Below, piece after piece: positions 7,088-16,036 of a stretch of 35,123 nt of DNA. Positions within the stretch are counted from its first letter, which is position 1, and each line of letters begins with the position of its first letter. The notes beneath the pieces are model-generated. The model made no database searches, was not told the DNA's origin, and saw only the letters and a list, made by a program, of their open reading frames with translations. The stretch lies in contig CAJTSL010000014.1 of NCBI GenBank assembly GCA_910578845.1, positions 1 through 35,123 of the forward strand, read 5' to 3'. Both the position numbers and the translations under genes were made by a program. This DNA is from an uncultured Lachnospiraceae bacterium (GTDB taxonomy: Bacteria; Bacillota; Clostridia; Lachnospirales; Lachnospiraceae).

Positions 7088-8242
7088 ATGACAACAAACG
7101 AAAAAGCACTAAAATTGCATGAAGAATGGAACGGGAAGCTGGAAACAGTCTCTAAGACGCCCGTCAAGACAAGAGAAGATTTGGCGCTCGCTTACACGCC
7201 GGGCGTAGCAGAGCCTTGTAAAGTCATTGCCAAAGACAAGGACGCTGCCTATACCTATACGTGGAAAGCGAATACGATCGCCGTTGTTTCCGACGGCAGC
7301 GCTGTTCTCGGCCTTGGTAATATCGGCCCGCATGCTGCTATGCCCGTCATGGAAGGCAAGGCAGTCCTGTTCAAAGAATTCGGTGGCGTGAATGCCGTTC
7401 CCATTTGCCTGGACACACAGGATACGGAAGAAATCATCAAAGCCGTTACCTATCTTGCGCCGGGATTCGGCGGCATCAATTTGGAAGACATTAGCGCGCC
7501 GCGCTGTTTTGAAATAGAAGAAAGGCTAAAAGCCACGCTTGACATCCCCGTATTCCACGATGACCAGCATGGTACGGCAATCGTTGTGCTTGCAGGCACC
7601 ATCAATGCCCTAAAGGTCGTTGGAAAACAAAAGGAAGACTGTAAAGTCGTTGTAAACGGCGCAGGCAGTGCGGGAATCGCGATTACAAAATTGTTATTAA
7701 GCTACGGGTTCACCGATATCATATTATGTGACAGCACAGGCATCATCAGCAAATCCAGAGACGATCTGAATAAGGCAAAGATGCAGATGACAGAAATCAC
7801 CAACTTAAACAATGAGACTGGCACGCTTGCAGATGCCTTGAAAAACGCAGATATTTTCATCGGCGTCTCCGCTCCTGATGTCGTAACGCCGGAAATGGTG
7901 TCTTCCATGAACAAAGACGCCATCTTATTCGCAATGGCTAACCCGATACCTGAAATCATGCCGGATGCTGCCAAAGCAGCAGGTGCGCGCGTTGTTGGCA
8001 CCGGGCGCTCCGACTTCCCGAACCAAATTAATAATGTTGTCGCTTTCCCCGGTATTTTCAAAGGCGCCCTGGAAGGCAGAGCAAAACAGATTACGGAAGA
8101 AATGAAGCTGGCTGCTGCCCTTGCGATCGCTTCCTTAGTGCCGGACGAAGAACTGAGCGAAGACAACGTCATGCCGGAGGCATTCAATCCGAAAGTAGCC
8201 GAAACGGTCGCTGCTGCGGTGAAAGCACATATACACAACTAA
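7088..8242 (+). CDS. NAD(P)-dependent malic enzyme (oxaloacetate-decarboxylating)
   Basis: The enzyme oxidatively decarboxylates malate to pyruvate and CO2 with NAD(P)+ and a divalent metal. Visible blocks are LAYTPGVAEPC near residue 34 (catalytic Tyr), SDGSAVLGLGNIGPHAAMPV, EFGGVNAVPICLD, the metal-binding INLEDISAPRCF and FHDDQHGTAIV, the Rossmann loop NGAGSAGIA, and the C-terminal FAMANPIPEIMP and FPNQINNVVAFPGIFKGAL. At 384 residues it is the short bacterial form, without the phosphotransacetylase domain. GAGG precedes the ATG by 7 bases. Codon choice is visibly GC-richer than in the genes to its left, marking the return to core chromosome. The DUF4364 gene follows 35 bases later. Confidence 0.95.
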   Translation: MTTNEKALKLHEEWNGKLETVSKTPVKTREDLALAYTPGVAEPCKVIAKDKDAAYTYTWKANTIAVVSDGSAVLGLGNIGPHAAMPVMEGKAVLFKEFGGVNAVPICLDTQDTEEIIKAVTYLAPGFGGINLEDISAPRCFEIEERLKATLDIPVFHDDQHGTAIVVLAGTINALKVVGKQKEDCKVVVNGAGSAGIAITKLLLSYGFTDIILCDSTGIISKSRDDLNKAKMQMTEITNLNNETGTLADALKNADIFIGVSAPDVVTPEMVSSMNKDAILFAMANPIPEIMPDAAKAAGARVVGTGRSDFPNQINNVVAFPGIFKGALEGRAKQITEEMKLAAALAIASLVPDEELSEDNVMPEAFNPKVAETVAAAVKAHIHN

Positions 8243-8277
8243 TATATCCATGATCATTGGAAGAAAGGCTAATCCCC

Positions 8278-8808
8278 ATGGTACAGGAATCTATGAACCA
8301 GGACGTATTGATTTTCTATAAATTGATCGTCCTGTATATGTTAAATCGTGCAGCGTTTCCTATTACGAAAGCGCAGGTCGCCGATTTCATATTGGAAAAA
8401 GAATATATGGATTTTCTCACGCTGCAACAGGTCTTCGCCGAATTAAGCGAATCGGAAATGATCACGGCAAAAGCGATCCGTAACCGTACTCATCTTACGA
8501 TTACGGAACAGGGACGGGAAACTTTATACTTTTTCCAGAACCGGATCAGCAGCACGACAAAAGATAAAATAGATAAGTTTTTCCGGGAAAATGAATTGCA
8601 GATGCGAAATGAAGTGTCCATACTCTCTGACTACACCAAAACGTCCGCCGGGGAATATGAGGCGCATCTTAGCGCGACAGAGCGCGGCATCCGTCTGATT
8701 GACATTACTTTATCGGTACCGGATGAATCTTGCGCCGCTGCCATCTGCAATAACTGGCAGCAGAAAAACCAGGCAGTGTACCAGCGCATCATTGAGCAGC
8801 TTTTCTAA
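8278..8808 (+). CDS. DUF4364 family protein (putative winged-helix regulator)
   Basis: This 176-residue protein matches the DUF4364 pattern common in Clostridia: QDVLIFYKLIVLYMLNRA, then PITKAQVADFILEKEYMDFL, LTLQQVFAELSESEMI and LTITEQGRETLYFF. This is a winged-helix N-terminal half like PadR/MarR proteins. A second alpha/beta half contains YEAHLSATERG, IDITLSVPDE and AICNNWQQKNQAVYQRII. Its role is not established; a transcriptional regulator is an inference from the fold. ATG 8278 is used because AGAAAGG lies 8 bases upstream; the frame is open seven codons further, to a TTG without such a site. It probably shares a transcript with the malic enzyme gene and ends at the terminator at 8857. 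Confidence 0.82.
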   Translation: MVQESMNQDVLIFYKLIVLYMLNRAAFPITKAQVADFILEKEYMDFLTLQQVFAELSESEMITAKAIRNRTHLTITEQGRETLYFFQNRISSTTKDKIDKFFRENELQMRNEVSILSDYTKTSAGEYEAHLSATERGIRLIDITLSVPDESCAAAICNNWQQKNQAVYQRIIEQLF

Positions 8809-8856
8809 ATCCAGGAGGATAAGGATCGGAAAGATTAGAAATTTGTTCCACAGGCC

Positions 8857-8906
8857 AAAGTGCTTCTTCGCAAACCACCATCCGTGGCAAGCTTAGAAGC
8901 ACTTTT
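8857..8906 (+). terminator. Intrinsic terminator after the malic enzyme operon
   Basis: AAAGTGCTTCT (8857-8867) pairs over 11 bases with AGAAGCACTTT (8895-8905). The loop contains a nested ACCAC/GTGG pairing. The T-run is short (TTTT), so it may be only moderately efficient. Confidence 0.7.
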
Positions 8907-8919
8907 CATATGATTTAAT

Positions 8920-9110
8920 ATTCATCATACATTATTTATTGCATATCATTCATCATACATTATTCATCGTGATACATTATTTATTGCATATCATTCATTA
9001 TGCATTATTCATCGTGATGCATTATTTATTGCATATTATTCATTATGCATTATTCATCGCATATCATTCATCATACATTATTCATCGTGATGCATCATTT
9101 ATTGCATATC
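8920..9110. repeat. Minisatellite of 45-bp and 28-bp units
   Basis: Five consecutive units start with ATTCATYATRCATTAT and end with GCATATY: 8920-8947 (28 bp), 8948-8992 (45), 8993-9037 (45), 9038-9065 (28) and 9066-9110 (45). A degenerate sixth start follows. The two short units each lack 17 bp, at different places. Units differ by a few C/T and A/G changes. The array fills the gap between the convergent DUF4364 and DUF5722 genes. A reading frame crosses it, but the 28-bp units break any shared frame, so it is not coding. Confidence 0.9.
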
Positions 9111-9122
9111 ATTTACGTATCA

Positions 9123-11384
9123 TTAATGTCGTTTTATAATTTCATTCCAGTTTGAAACACCGATGATGTTCAAAGCAAAATCTGTATAGGCCGCTGATTG
9201 CGCGGTGTCAACATACTTAAAGGCATTGTAAATGGATTTACGTCCCCCGCCAAGCGTGCTGATGCCAAGCGCCAGTCCCTGGTTCACTTCCTCGGTAGCA
9301 TCCGTCTGCCTAGAGAAGAGCATACTGTCAATGTATCGGTTCGACTCTATGATCTTATAAGCATAGACAAATGATGCTGCCTGCAAATCCTGTCCCTCCG
9401 ATGAGGTATACCCCATCTCGCTAAGGATCACATGGCGCACTTGCCCGGACTCAGTCAGGAACTCTTCCTTCTGTAGATAATCCGTCAGCACATGGATATT
9501 CTTGATTGAGATGACCGGAGTCGTCTCGGAATCGAGGATATAAGAAGCCGCCTTGCCTGACGTGCTCCATGCTCTCGCGCTGGTCAGCGGATAATTATAA
9601 GGGTGCTGTGCCATGTCCCAGTCAATATTGCCGCCGCCTTTGATATTACGGTTAAATTCATCCACTATGTCTTTCGCCGCATACCCATTGTTGGAATAGA
9701 GGCTCTTTGCCCACTGCTGGTCTATAGATATATACAGCCTGGCATTCGCGTTAATGCTCTTGATCGCATTGTAGAAAATACGGAACGCTTTCGCATATTC
9801 ATCCACATAGCTTGCCGTGTCCATATGCTGGATATAATTCCATTCGCTCCTGGCATTGATTTCATTGCCAATGACCCAGTTCATGACCGTGCCATGATTC
9901 CCTGAATAACGGCTCGCAAGGAAAGAGGCTACTGCCGCTATGTATTCCACACCGCCTTCTTCCGCCGCATTGAATGCGAAATACGGCGCATGTCCGCCAG
10001 AGCGGGCAAGCGGATGCACCAAAGGCATCGTATTGTATTCCCTGTCATTGAGAATGACCGCTGTCGTCGTAATGCCTTTCTGGCTCAAAGTAGAAAAAAC
10101 ATAATCATACTCGGCTACGATCTGTCCGTTAAAAGCGTAATTTCTTCCATTATAAGTATAATAAACCGTCGGATAGATTTCATTCGATGTATTTCCAATG
10201 ATCCTGCTCAGCGGGATATTATAAATAGCATGTTTCACACCCAAATCTTCTAGCTCGGAACCTGCAAGCTTCTCTGGATCGACTAAAAGCCCTTTCTTAG
10301 AAGAAGTTGATATAAAGGACGGACTGTATTTGGCAATCACTTCCGGGTTCGTAATATATTTCGGCTCGCTGATCGCTACAAACTTCCCGTCTTTCTTAAC
10401 TGCGATGACAAATTTGGAAAAGAGCCTTGAACTGACTGTATTATAATTCAAATTGACTGAGAAAGTCAAATCTACATCCTTCTGTTCTTCGATGATATAC
10501 TCTTCATCTGCCAATTCCTTTTCATAGGTCGCTTCTTCGAAAAGATAGTAATATCCGTCATCACTGATCGCAAGACCTGGCGCAGACATAGTCACATCAA
10601 TCTTCCCGGTCTCATGGTTAATCTTGCAGCTTTCTATGGTCGCAAAGTCTGCGGTATTGCTTTCCGTCAGTTCGATTTCCGGCGGCCGATTGTGCATGCC
10701 GTCAATCATATAGCGTGCTGCGTCCGCCAACGCTCTTGCCGCATCTTTGCCCGCATTCCTGCGGAGCTGCTCTCTCATCCGGTCCCGCTTATGCTGCGAC
10801 TGGCTATATTCGGCAAGTTCCACCGCCTCCATATGTACCATTGCTTCAATCGCTGCGTTCTCTTCGTTTATCCTGTTAATACGGTTCCGGATCTGTACGA
10901 AAGCGAATGTAGATGCCACCAGTACAACTACCGCTGCCGCTATGGAGACCGTAGCGAAGACTTTTTTCTTTTTGGCGCTTTCCGGCGGTCTTTTCTTAGG
11001 ACTAGCGCTTTCCCCGGAGCCAGCAGATTCCCCGCTCTCCCCTTCAGCCGCCGTCCCTTCCGGCACTAAAGCTGCCTCTGCGGAAACTTCCTGGCTACCA
11101 TGCGTCTCTTCTGTTTCAGCCGTTCCCTGTGCCACAAGCAGCGTTTCCACTTCTACGATTTCTTCTATTTCCATCTCTTCAAGGATTTTATTCTGTTTCG
11201 CACCAAGCTTCATCTGTGCTTTCTGCTCTTTTAGCTGCTGTCTCAGATATGTCCGCTTCGCCTTGTCCCTACGTTTCTTATCTTTGATTTTTTTCTTATT
11301 TTCTGCTATTTTATCTTTATCGACTGTTCTCTTACGAAGTTTCTTCTTCCGGTTCTCTTTGTCCATAGGGCTATTCTGATTCAT
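9123..11384 (-). CDS. Membrane-anchored DUF5722 protein, glycoside-hydrolase-like
   Basis: The 753-residue protein has a very basic cytoplasmic head (residues 8-66, KKKLRKR and KKIKDKKRRDKAKR), an acidic/Gly-Ser linker (about 70-130) and one membrane helix at about 142-163. A large extracellular part follows. The C-terminal half matches the DUF5722 type, which I recall as a TIM-barrel glycosidase-like domain: VMNWVIGNEINARSEWNY with candidate acid/base Glu508, and HVILSEMGYTSSEGQ with candidate nucleophile Glu656. Activity is not proven. It starts 14 bases inside the end of rarA, so the two are probably translated together, although their functions do not obviously connect. An alternative start is Met7. 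Confidence 0.8.
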   Translation of the reverse strand: MNQNSPMDKENRKKKLRKRTVDKDKIAENKKKIKDKKRRDKAKRTYLRQQLKEQKAQMKLGAKQNKILEEMEIEEIVEVETLLVAQGTAETEETHGSQEVSAEAALVPEGTAAEGESGESAGSGESASPKKRPPESAKKKKVFATVSIAAAVVVLVASTFAFVQIRNRINRINEENAAIEAMVHMEAVELAEYSQSQHKRDRMREQLRRNAGKDAARALADAARYMIDGMHNRPPEIELTESNTADFATIESCKINHETGKIDVTMSAPGLAISDDGYYYLFEEATYEKELADEEYIIEEQKDVDLTFSVNLNYNTVSSRLFSKFVIAVKKDGKFVAISEPKYITNPEVIAKYSPSFISTSSKKGLLVDPEKLAGSELEDLGVKHAIYNIPLSRIIGNTSNEIYPTVYYTYNGRNYAFNGQIVAEYDYVFSTLSQKGITTTAVILNDREYNTMPLVHPLARSGGHAPYFAFNAAEEGGVEYIAAVASFLASRYSGNHGTVMNWVIGNEINARSEWNYIQHMDTASYVDEYAKAFRIFYNAIKSINANARLYISIDQQWAKSLYSNNGYAAKDIVDEFNRNIKGGGNIDWDMAQHPYNYPLTSARAWSTSGKAASYILDSETTPVISIKNIHVLTDYLQKEEFLTESGQVRHVILSEMGYTSSEGQDLQAASFVYAYKIIESNRYIDSMLFSRQTDATEEVNQGLALGISTLGGGRKSIYNAFKYVDTAQSAAYTDFALNIIGVSNWNEIIKRH

Positions 11385-12714
11385 GAGCAGCTTCTTCCTT
11401 TATTCGTTTCATATGTTCTTTGATCTTCACTTCATATCCGTTCCCGGAGGGACGGTAGAATTCCCTTCCGTTTAATTCATAGGGCAGATATTGCTGTTTC
11501 ACATAATGATTGGGATAATCATGGGCGTATAAGTAGCCAATGCCATGTCCCAGTTTCGCCGCGCCTTTATAATGGGCATCCTGCAAATGGGTAGGGATCG
11601 GCAGGTTCCCGGTTTGCTGCACCGCTTCCATCACTTCGAAAATCGCCTGGCTGCTAGCGTTGCTCTTAGGCGCACTGGCTATATATGCCGCTGCCTGCGC
11701 GAGAATAAGCTGCGCTTCCGGCATTCCTACTCTTTCTGCTGCAAGAGACGCACTGACTGCCACAGTCAATGCATTCGGATCTGCGTTCCCGACATCTTCC
11801 GCCGCGCAGATCATCATCCTTCTGGCGATAAACGTCACGCTCTCTCCCGCATACAGCATCCTGCCCAGATAATATACCGCTGCATCCGCATCAGATCCTC
11901 TCATGCTTTTGATGAAAGCTGATACCGTATCATAATGGCTGTCCCCGGACTTATCATAACGGATGACTCTTTTCTGGATACACTCCTGCGCTACCGCCAG
12001 TGTAATATGTATCTTGCCATCCTCGCTTCTTGGCGTCGTCATAATCCCCAGCTCCACCGCATTCAACGCATGCCTGGCGTCCCCTCCGGAAAGCTCCGCC
12101 AAAAATTCCACGGCTTCCTCATCAATGACAGCCTCATATGCTCCCATCCCTTTGTCCTTATCATATACGGCACGGGAAAGGAGCGTCTTAATATCCTCTT
12201 TCGACAAAGGCTTTAGCTCAAAAATGATCGAACGGGAAATCAACGCGCCGTTCACCTCGAAATACGGATTCTCTGTCGTCGCCCCGATCAGGATCAAAGT
12301 GCCGTCTTCCACAAAAGGCAGGAGATAGTCCTGCTGCCCTTTATTAAAGCGGTGGATTTCATCGATGAAGAGAATCGTCTTCTTCCCATACATCCCGTTT
12401 ACATTTTTCGCCTGTTCCACGACGGCTTCCATATCTTTTTTGCCCGCTACTGTCGCATTGATCTGTGTAAATTCCGCGCTTGTCGTATTGGCAATGACTT
12501 TAGCCAGCGTTGTCTTCCCCGTTCCGGGAGGGCCATAGAAAATAATGGAACTAAGCTTATCCGCCATAATGGCGCGGTATAAGAGCTTGTCCTTTCCAAT
12601 GATATGTTGCTGTCCCACTACCTCTTCCAGCGTAACAGGACGCAGCCTCGCCGCCAGGGGAGACTCCTTTTCCATATTGGTATTTCGCATATAGTCAAAC
12701 AAATCCATGCCCAT
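11371..12714 (-). CDS. rarA: Replication-associated recombination protein A (RarA/MgsA AAA+ ATPase)
   Basis: RarA is a clamp-loader-like AAA+ ATPase that acts at stalled replication forks. The 447-residue protein starts with MDLFDYMR and then PLAARLRPVTLEEVVGQQHI. Walker A is GPPGTGKT (61-68), Walker B FIDEIH (116-121), and sensor 1 lies in LIGATTENPYFEVN. The Arg-finger region (ALISRS) follows. The C-terminal tetramerisation half contains SGGDARHALNAVE, DKSGDSHYDTVSAFIKSMRGSD and YPNHYVKQQYLPYEL. Length is typical. No strong ribosome site is visible before ATG 12714; Met3 is an alternative start. Confidence 0.95.
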   Translation of the reverse strand: MGMDLFDYMRNTNMEKESPLAARLRPVTLEEVVGQQHIIGKDKLLYRAIMADKLSSIIFYGPPGTGKTTLAKVIANTTSAEFTQINATVAGKKDMEAVVEQAKNVNGMYGKKTILFIDEIHRFNKGQQDYLLPFVEDGTLILIGATTENPYFEVNGALISRSIIFELKPLSKEDIKTLLSRAVYDKDKGMGAYEAVIDEEAVEFLAELSGGDARHALNAVELGIMTTPRSEDGKIHITLAVAQECIQKRVIRYDKSGDSHYDTVSAFIKSMRGSDADAAVYYLGRMLYAGESVTFIARRMMICAAEDVGNADPNALTVAVSASLAAERVGMPEAQLILAQAAAYIASAPKSNASSQAIFEVMEAVQQTGNLPIPTHLQDAHYKGAAKLGHGIGYLYAHDYPNHYVKQQYLPYELNGREFYRPSGNGYEVKIKEHMKRIKEEAAHESE

Positions 12715-12766
12715 TCACGCTTTCATACTCCAAATCATTCGCCGCTTCATCACGCGTATCTCTTAT

Positions 12767-12795
12767 ATATTACCATTTTATGAACGGAAGCGCAA
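12767..12795 (-). promoter_or_regulatory. Predicted rarA promoter
   Basis: Minus strand: TTGCGC (12790-12795), a 17-base spacer and TAATAT (12767-12772) preceded by TGG, giving an extended -10. It is about 50 bases upstream of rarA. Confidence 0.5.
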
Positions 12796-12836
12796 ATATA
12801 ATATCTGCCATTTGTCAATATTTGTGCAATTTTTTT
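12790..12836 (+). terminator. Terminator-like hairpin reading on the plus strand
   Basis: GCGCAAATAT (12790-12799) pairs with ATATTTGTGC (12818-12827) over 10 positions with one G-U, followed by AATTTTTTT. It has intrinsic-terminator form only on the plus strand, where no gene lies upstream. One arm contains the -35 of the rarA promoter. It could stop antisense transcription, or be chance in AT-rich DNA. Confidence 0.35.
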
Positions 12837-12861
12837 AATATTTTTGTAATATATAGAGATT

Positions 12862-13662
12862 CTATAGCACAATCCGTTCCAGATCATCAGGAATATAGAG
12901 ATTCCCGTGGTAATAACGGCTTCCTTCCGCGCCATACATTTCTTTGCGCCTCTCCAGGTTCTGGTCTTCCGTATGATATAGGAGCAGATTCTCAACGCCA
13001 AGCGCTTCCGCCATCTCACAGGCCTCCCTGACGGTCGTATGGCATTTCTCATAAGGAGAGAAGAGATCTCTCTGCGAATATAAGCAAAATGCTTCATGCA
13101 AAAGCCATGTGCTGTTTTCTACATATTTCCGCTCACATGGGCGGTACAATTCGTCTCCGCAGCAAGTAAGCTTGCCACCATGCGCTAACTCCATGCAGAA
13201 GCCAAATTGTTTCTCCTTCCTTGATTGTATATCAAAAAAAGTCACCTTTCTGCCAATGATCTCTTTCGTCTCACCGTCATTGACGCAGATAAGGTGAATT
13301 CTCTTGTCCAGAAAATAACTCTGTTTTTTCAACAGCAGCTTCTCTGATATATCCCGTATCAGCCCTATGACCTCGTCATGGGCATACACATTCACTTCCC
13401 CCTGGTGCTTCCCCTGCACCATGCTCTGACAGATGGCGCGGACGATCCAGATTATGCCCATCAAATGGTCTATATGTTTGTGCGTCACGAAAATCTCCCT
13501 GATATCCGTAAGCTGATAGCCTGCATGCTTTAACTGGCGCAGTATCGTATTCCCTCCGCCCCCGTCCACCATAAAATGTCTGTCGTTATCACTTATGATG
13601 AAACACGTATTATAACACTCCGTCACCATCGCGTGCCCGGTTCCTAACATTGTAATCTCCAT
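12862..13662 (-). CDS. MBL-fold metal-dependent hydrolase (RNase Z-like)
   Basis: The 266-residue protein belongs to the metallo-beta-lactamase fold. It begins MEITMLGTGHAMVTECYNTC, like tRNase Z-type members. The metal motif is THKHIDHLMG (His61, His63, Asp65, His66). Further ligands are likely in CCGDELYRPC, LLHEAFC and LLYHTED. Substrate is unknown; it is shorter than true RNase Z and lacks an obvious exosite arm. The frame stays open 67 codons upstream, but that stretch looks non-coding and structured, so Met at 13662 is preferred because homology begins there. Its ribosome site is poor (AGGAG 13 bases away). It follows the antiporter operon and precedes rarA on the same strand. Confidence 0.82.
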   Translation of the reverse strand: MEITMLGTGHAMVTECYNTCFIISDNDRHFMVDGGGGNTILRQLKHAGYQLTDIREIFVTHKHIDHLMGIIWIVRAICQSMVQGKHQGEVNVYAHDEVIGLIRDISEKLLLKKQSYFLDKRIHLICVNDGETKEIIGRKVTFFDIQSRKEKQFGFCMELAHGGKLTCCGDELYRPCERKYVENSTWLLHEAFCLYSQRDLFSPYEKCHTTVREACEMAEALGVENLLLYHTEDQNLERRKEMYGAEGSRYYHGNLYIPDDLERIVL

Positions 13663-13896
13663 CGCTATATGTGTGCTCCTTTCTGGGTCTTTCATTTGTA
13701 GGTGATTGCGAAATCCAGTTTTGAAAGCCGGACATTGTACAAAATAGACAAATCGTCGCAGGGTCGCTTTCGCTACATTGGCACTCGTAGCGGCACATAA
13801 GGCGCTATCATACAGCGCCAAAGTGCCGACGGTGCCAAAGTACCCCGCTCGTGATCTTGTCAATTTTGCACAACTAAGTTTTAAAAAATATGAGTT
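13663..13896 (-). other. Structured intergenic leader between the antiporter operon and the MBL gene
   Basis: These 234 bases hold no supported gene. On the minus strand ACTTTGGC occurs twice close together, and GGCGCT-(7)-AGCGCC forms a hairpin at 13801-13819, without a T-run. A TTGACA lies at 13859-13864, but no good -10 follows at normal distance. It could be a leader, a weak terminator of the antiporter transcript or a dispersed repeat. Confidence 0.4.
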
Positions 13897-15975
13897 TCAC
13901 AATAGGATAATATAGATCAGCGTCAGCGCCAATCCGATGCCAAACATCAGAAGGCCAAATGAAAGGCTCCTTTGTATGATCATAAAGCTTTCCCGCAACT
14001 CTTCCGCACCAAATGCGATCATATGCACGAAATCTTTGTGCGTCGGGTTCTTCTTTCCCCATAATCTGTTCCTGCATATTTGCAAGGCATTCATGATCTT
14101 GCCTGCCACTTCCGTAAACGCGCTTCCTTCCCTGCGCTCATAAGGCAGCGGGGAGTCCCGGTAGAGAGTCTTACGAAGCACAACGACTACCGTATCCACG
14201 GCACTATCACAGATCCTGCTCGCAATGCCGCACACGGTCGGCAGAAATCCTAATAATAACGGGCGGTAAAGCAGATTCTCCATATCAAGCCACTTCGGTA
14301 ACCTGTCCAGATAAGCTCCCTGGCGCATCAGCAATTTGCGTATCACCAGGAAATAAATGGCAATCCCTATCACGATAGAAACCAGGGCGCCTTTGAGATT
14401 GGTCAGGCTAAAATAAGCTACTGCCTCCCCTGCTCCTTGTTCAGACAAGGCGTTCATAAAGCTCTCGCCAAGCGCCGCTGCCCTGCCCATGAGCGCATGG
14501 GGGGAAATGCCCCAGACAAAGAGGACGAGCGCGCTTACCGTCAAAGCAATACCGCTCTCCTTGTTCATATAGATCCCCATGCTGTCATACGCTGCCTGTT
14601 TCGAAACATCCGCGTTCGTCTCTACGAAAATGGCTACGAAAAGCTTCGTCATATAAGCAAGCGTCATCCCACCACTAACCAGGAAAACGATCTCCACTGC
14701 TTTCAACAGCATGCCGCCGCCATATTCCACGATGCTTTCATGTAGAAGCGTCTTACTGATATAACCGCCAAATAACGGGATCCCGCTAATTGCAAGCGCT
14801 CCGGTCAGAAAAATGATCTTCAATAACGGCTTTTTCCTGCCAAATCCCCGGATTTCATTCAATCCCAGCGCATGCGCATTCATATAGATAACGCCTGCCG
14901 CCAGGAACAATACTAGTTTGATCAGTGAATGATTGACCATGTGCAGCATCGTCCCATGGACGGCAAGCATATTCTCCGTTCCTAAAAGTCCCTGCATACC
15001 GATGCCAATCAGGATAAAGCCAATCTGCGACATGGAGGAACAAGCGAGCGTCCGCTTCAAGTCAATAGACAATACTGCCAGAAAGGCGCCACCAAACATC
15101 GTCAGCACACCGATCCCTAAAATGAACCCGCCCCATTTGGCATCGCCCAGAAATAGTTTGCAGCTAACGATCAGAATACCGAAGACGCCTGTCTTGGTCA
15201 ATATACCGGATAAAAGCGCAGAGGCAGGTGCAGGAGCCACCGGATGTGCTTTCGGCAGCCAGATGTGCAACGGGAACGCACCTGCTTTCGCACCAAATCC
15301 CACAAGCAGGCAAGTTCCTGCCGCATATAAGATCATAGGCGATTTCTCATAAGCCGAACTTGCCGCCAAAAGCTCTTCAATTGCCAATACGCCGCCAAAC
15401 TCATAGTATAGAAGGAAGATACCCATCAACATCACCAGGCCGCCGATCATGGCAACTGCCAGATAAGTGGCGGCAGCTTTCAGCGCATGCGGCGTCTCTT
15501 CCTGCGCTACCCATACATAAGACGTAAGCGACATGATCTCAAAGAATATGAACATGGTGAACAGATCCGCAGCAAGGAAAACTCCCATCGTCGCTCCCAA
15601 AGTCGCAAGCAAGAACAGATAATACCGGTTGATATGCGCATGGTGCTTACAATACTCTTTTGAAAGGATTGTCGCCATCATCCACATAAAAGATGCCACC
15701 GTGCTATACACTAAGCGGAATCCTTCCATTGTAAAATGCAGCCCCATACCACATATTTTCATAAGCTCGAAACAATAGGCCTCCTCCGTGCCATTGCTCC
15801 CGCCATTTGTAAGCAGCAGAGCAAATGCCACCACGAACTCACTGACAACGATAAAGTCCGCCAGATAGTCCCTTGCTGCTTCCTTTTTAGTTCCAAGCGC
15901 ATAAGCAATGAGCGCTCCTACAAACGGATAAAATACCAATACCCCCAAAGCCACATTTCCGTTTATCATATTCAT
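13897..15975 (-). CDS. NuoL/MrpA-like proton-conducting antiporter subunit
   Basis: At 692 residues this is the longest of four antiporter-like channel proteins in the operon, with about 14 core membrane helices plus a long C-terminal extension as in NuoL. Essential residues are kept: the Glu of FTMFIFFEIMSLTSY (helix 5), the Lys of GFGAKAGAFPLHIWLPKAHP (helix 7), the Lys of SGILTKTGVFG (helix 8) and the Lys of FGGYISKTLL (helix 12). After about residue 515, a GALVSIVIGIAIYFLVI helix, a soluble stretch and a last helix (LLMFGIGLALTLIYIILL) follow. The ribosome region AAAGGCAAGGGG serves Met1 or Met3. It is the last gene of the operon. It could supply the missing MrpA channel part. Confidence 0.88.
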   Translation of the reverse strand: MNMINGNVALGVLVFYPFVGALIAYALGTKKEAARDYLADFIVVSEFVVAFALLLTNGGSNGTEEAYCFELMKICGMGLHFTMEGFRLVYSTVASFMWMMATILSKEYCKHHAHINRYYLFLLATLGATMGVFLAADLFTMFIFFEIMSLTSYVWVAQEETPHALKAAATYLAVAMIGGLVMLMGIFLLYYEFGGVLAIEELLAASSAYEKSPMILYAAGTCLLVGFGAKAGAFPLHIWLPKAHPVAPAPASALLSGILTKTGVFGILIVSCKLFLGDAKWGGFILGIGVLTMFGGAFLAVLSIDLKRTLACSSMSQIGFILIGIGMQGLLGTENMLAVHGTMLHMVNHSLIKLVLFLAAGVIYMNAHALGLNEIRGFGRKKPLLKIIFLTGALAISGIPLFGGYISKTLLHESIVEYGGGMLLKAVEIVFLVSGGMTLAYMTKLFVAIFVETNADVSKQAAYDSMGIYMNKESGIALTVSALVLFVWGISPHALMGRAAALGESFMNALSEQGAGEAVAYFSLTNLKGALVSIVIGIAIYFLVIRKLLMRQGAYLDRLPKWLDMENLLYRPLLLGFLPTVCGIASRICDSAVDTVVVVLRKTLYRDSPLPYERREGSAFTEVAGKIMNALQICRNRLWGKKNPTHKDFVHMIAFGAEELRESFMIIQRSLSFGLLMFGIGLALTLIYIILL

Positions 15976-16036
15976 CCCCTTGCCTTTCTACATTCCATTA
16001 TCTGCACTACTCTTTTATTCACCACGAACCCACGTT

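Noticed and set aside
8920..9110. CRISPR array
   Set aside because: The units are contiguous repeats with no variable spacers, and no cas gene is in the window.
8939..9139. 66-residue reading frame across the minisatellite
   Set aside because: It is an effect of the 45-bp period; the 28-bp units break the frame relation, and the Ile/His-rich product has no ribosome site.
10747..11379. 210-residue plus-strand reading frame rich in Ser
   Set aside because: It is antisense to the start of the DUF5722 gene and mirrors its Lys/Glu-rich codons; no ribosome site or homology.
13663..13863. 67-codon N-terminal extension of the MBL hydrolase
   Set aside because: Homology-like sequence begins at Met 13662; the upstream stretch contains hairpins and repeats and reads as an atypical protein.
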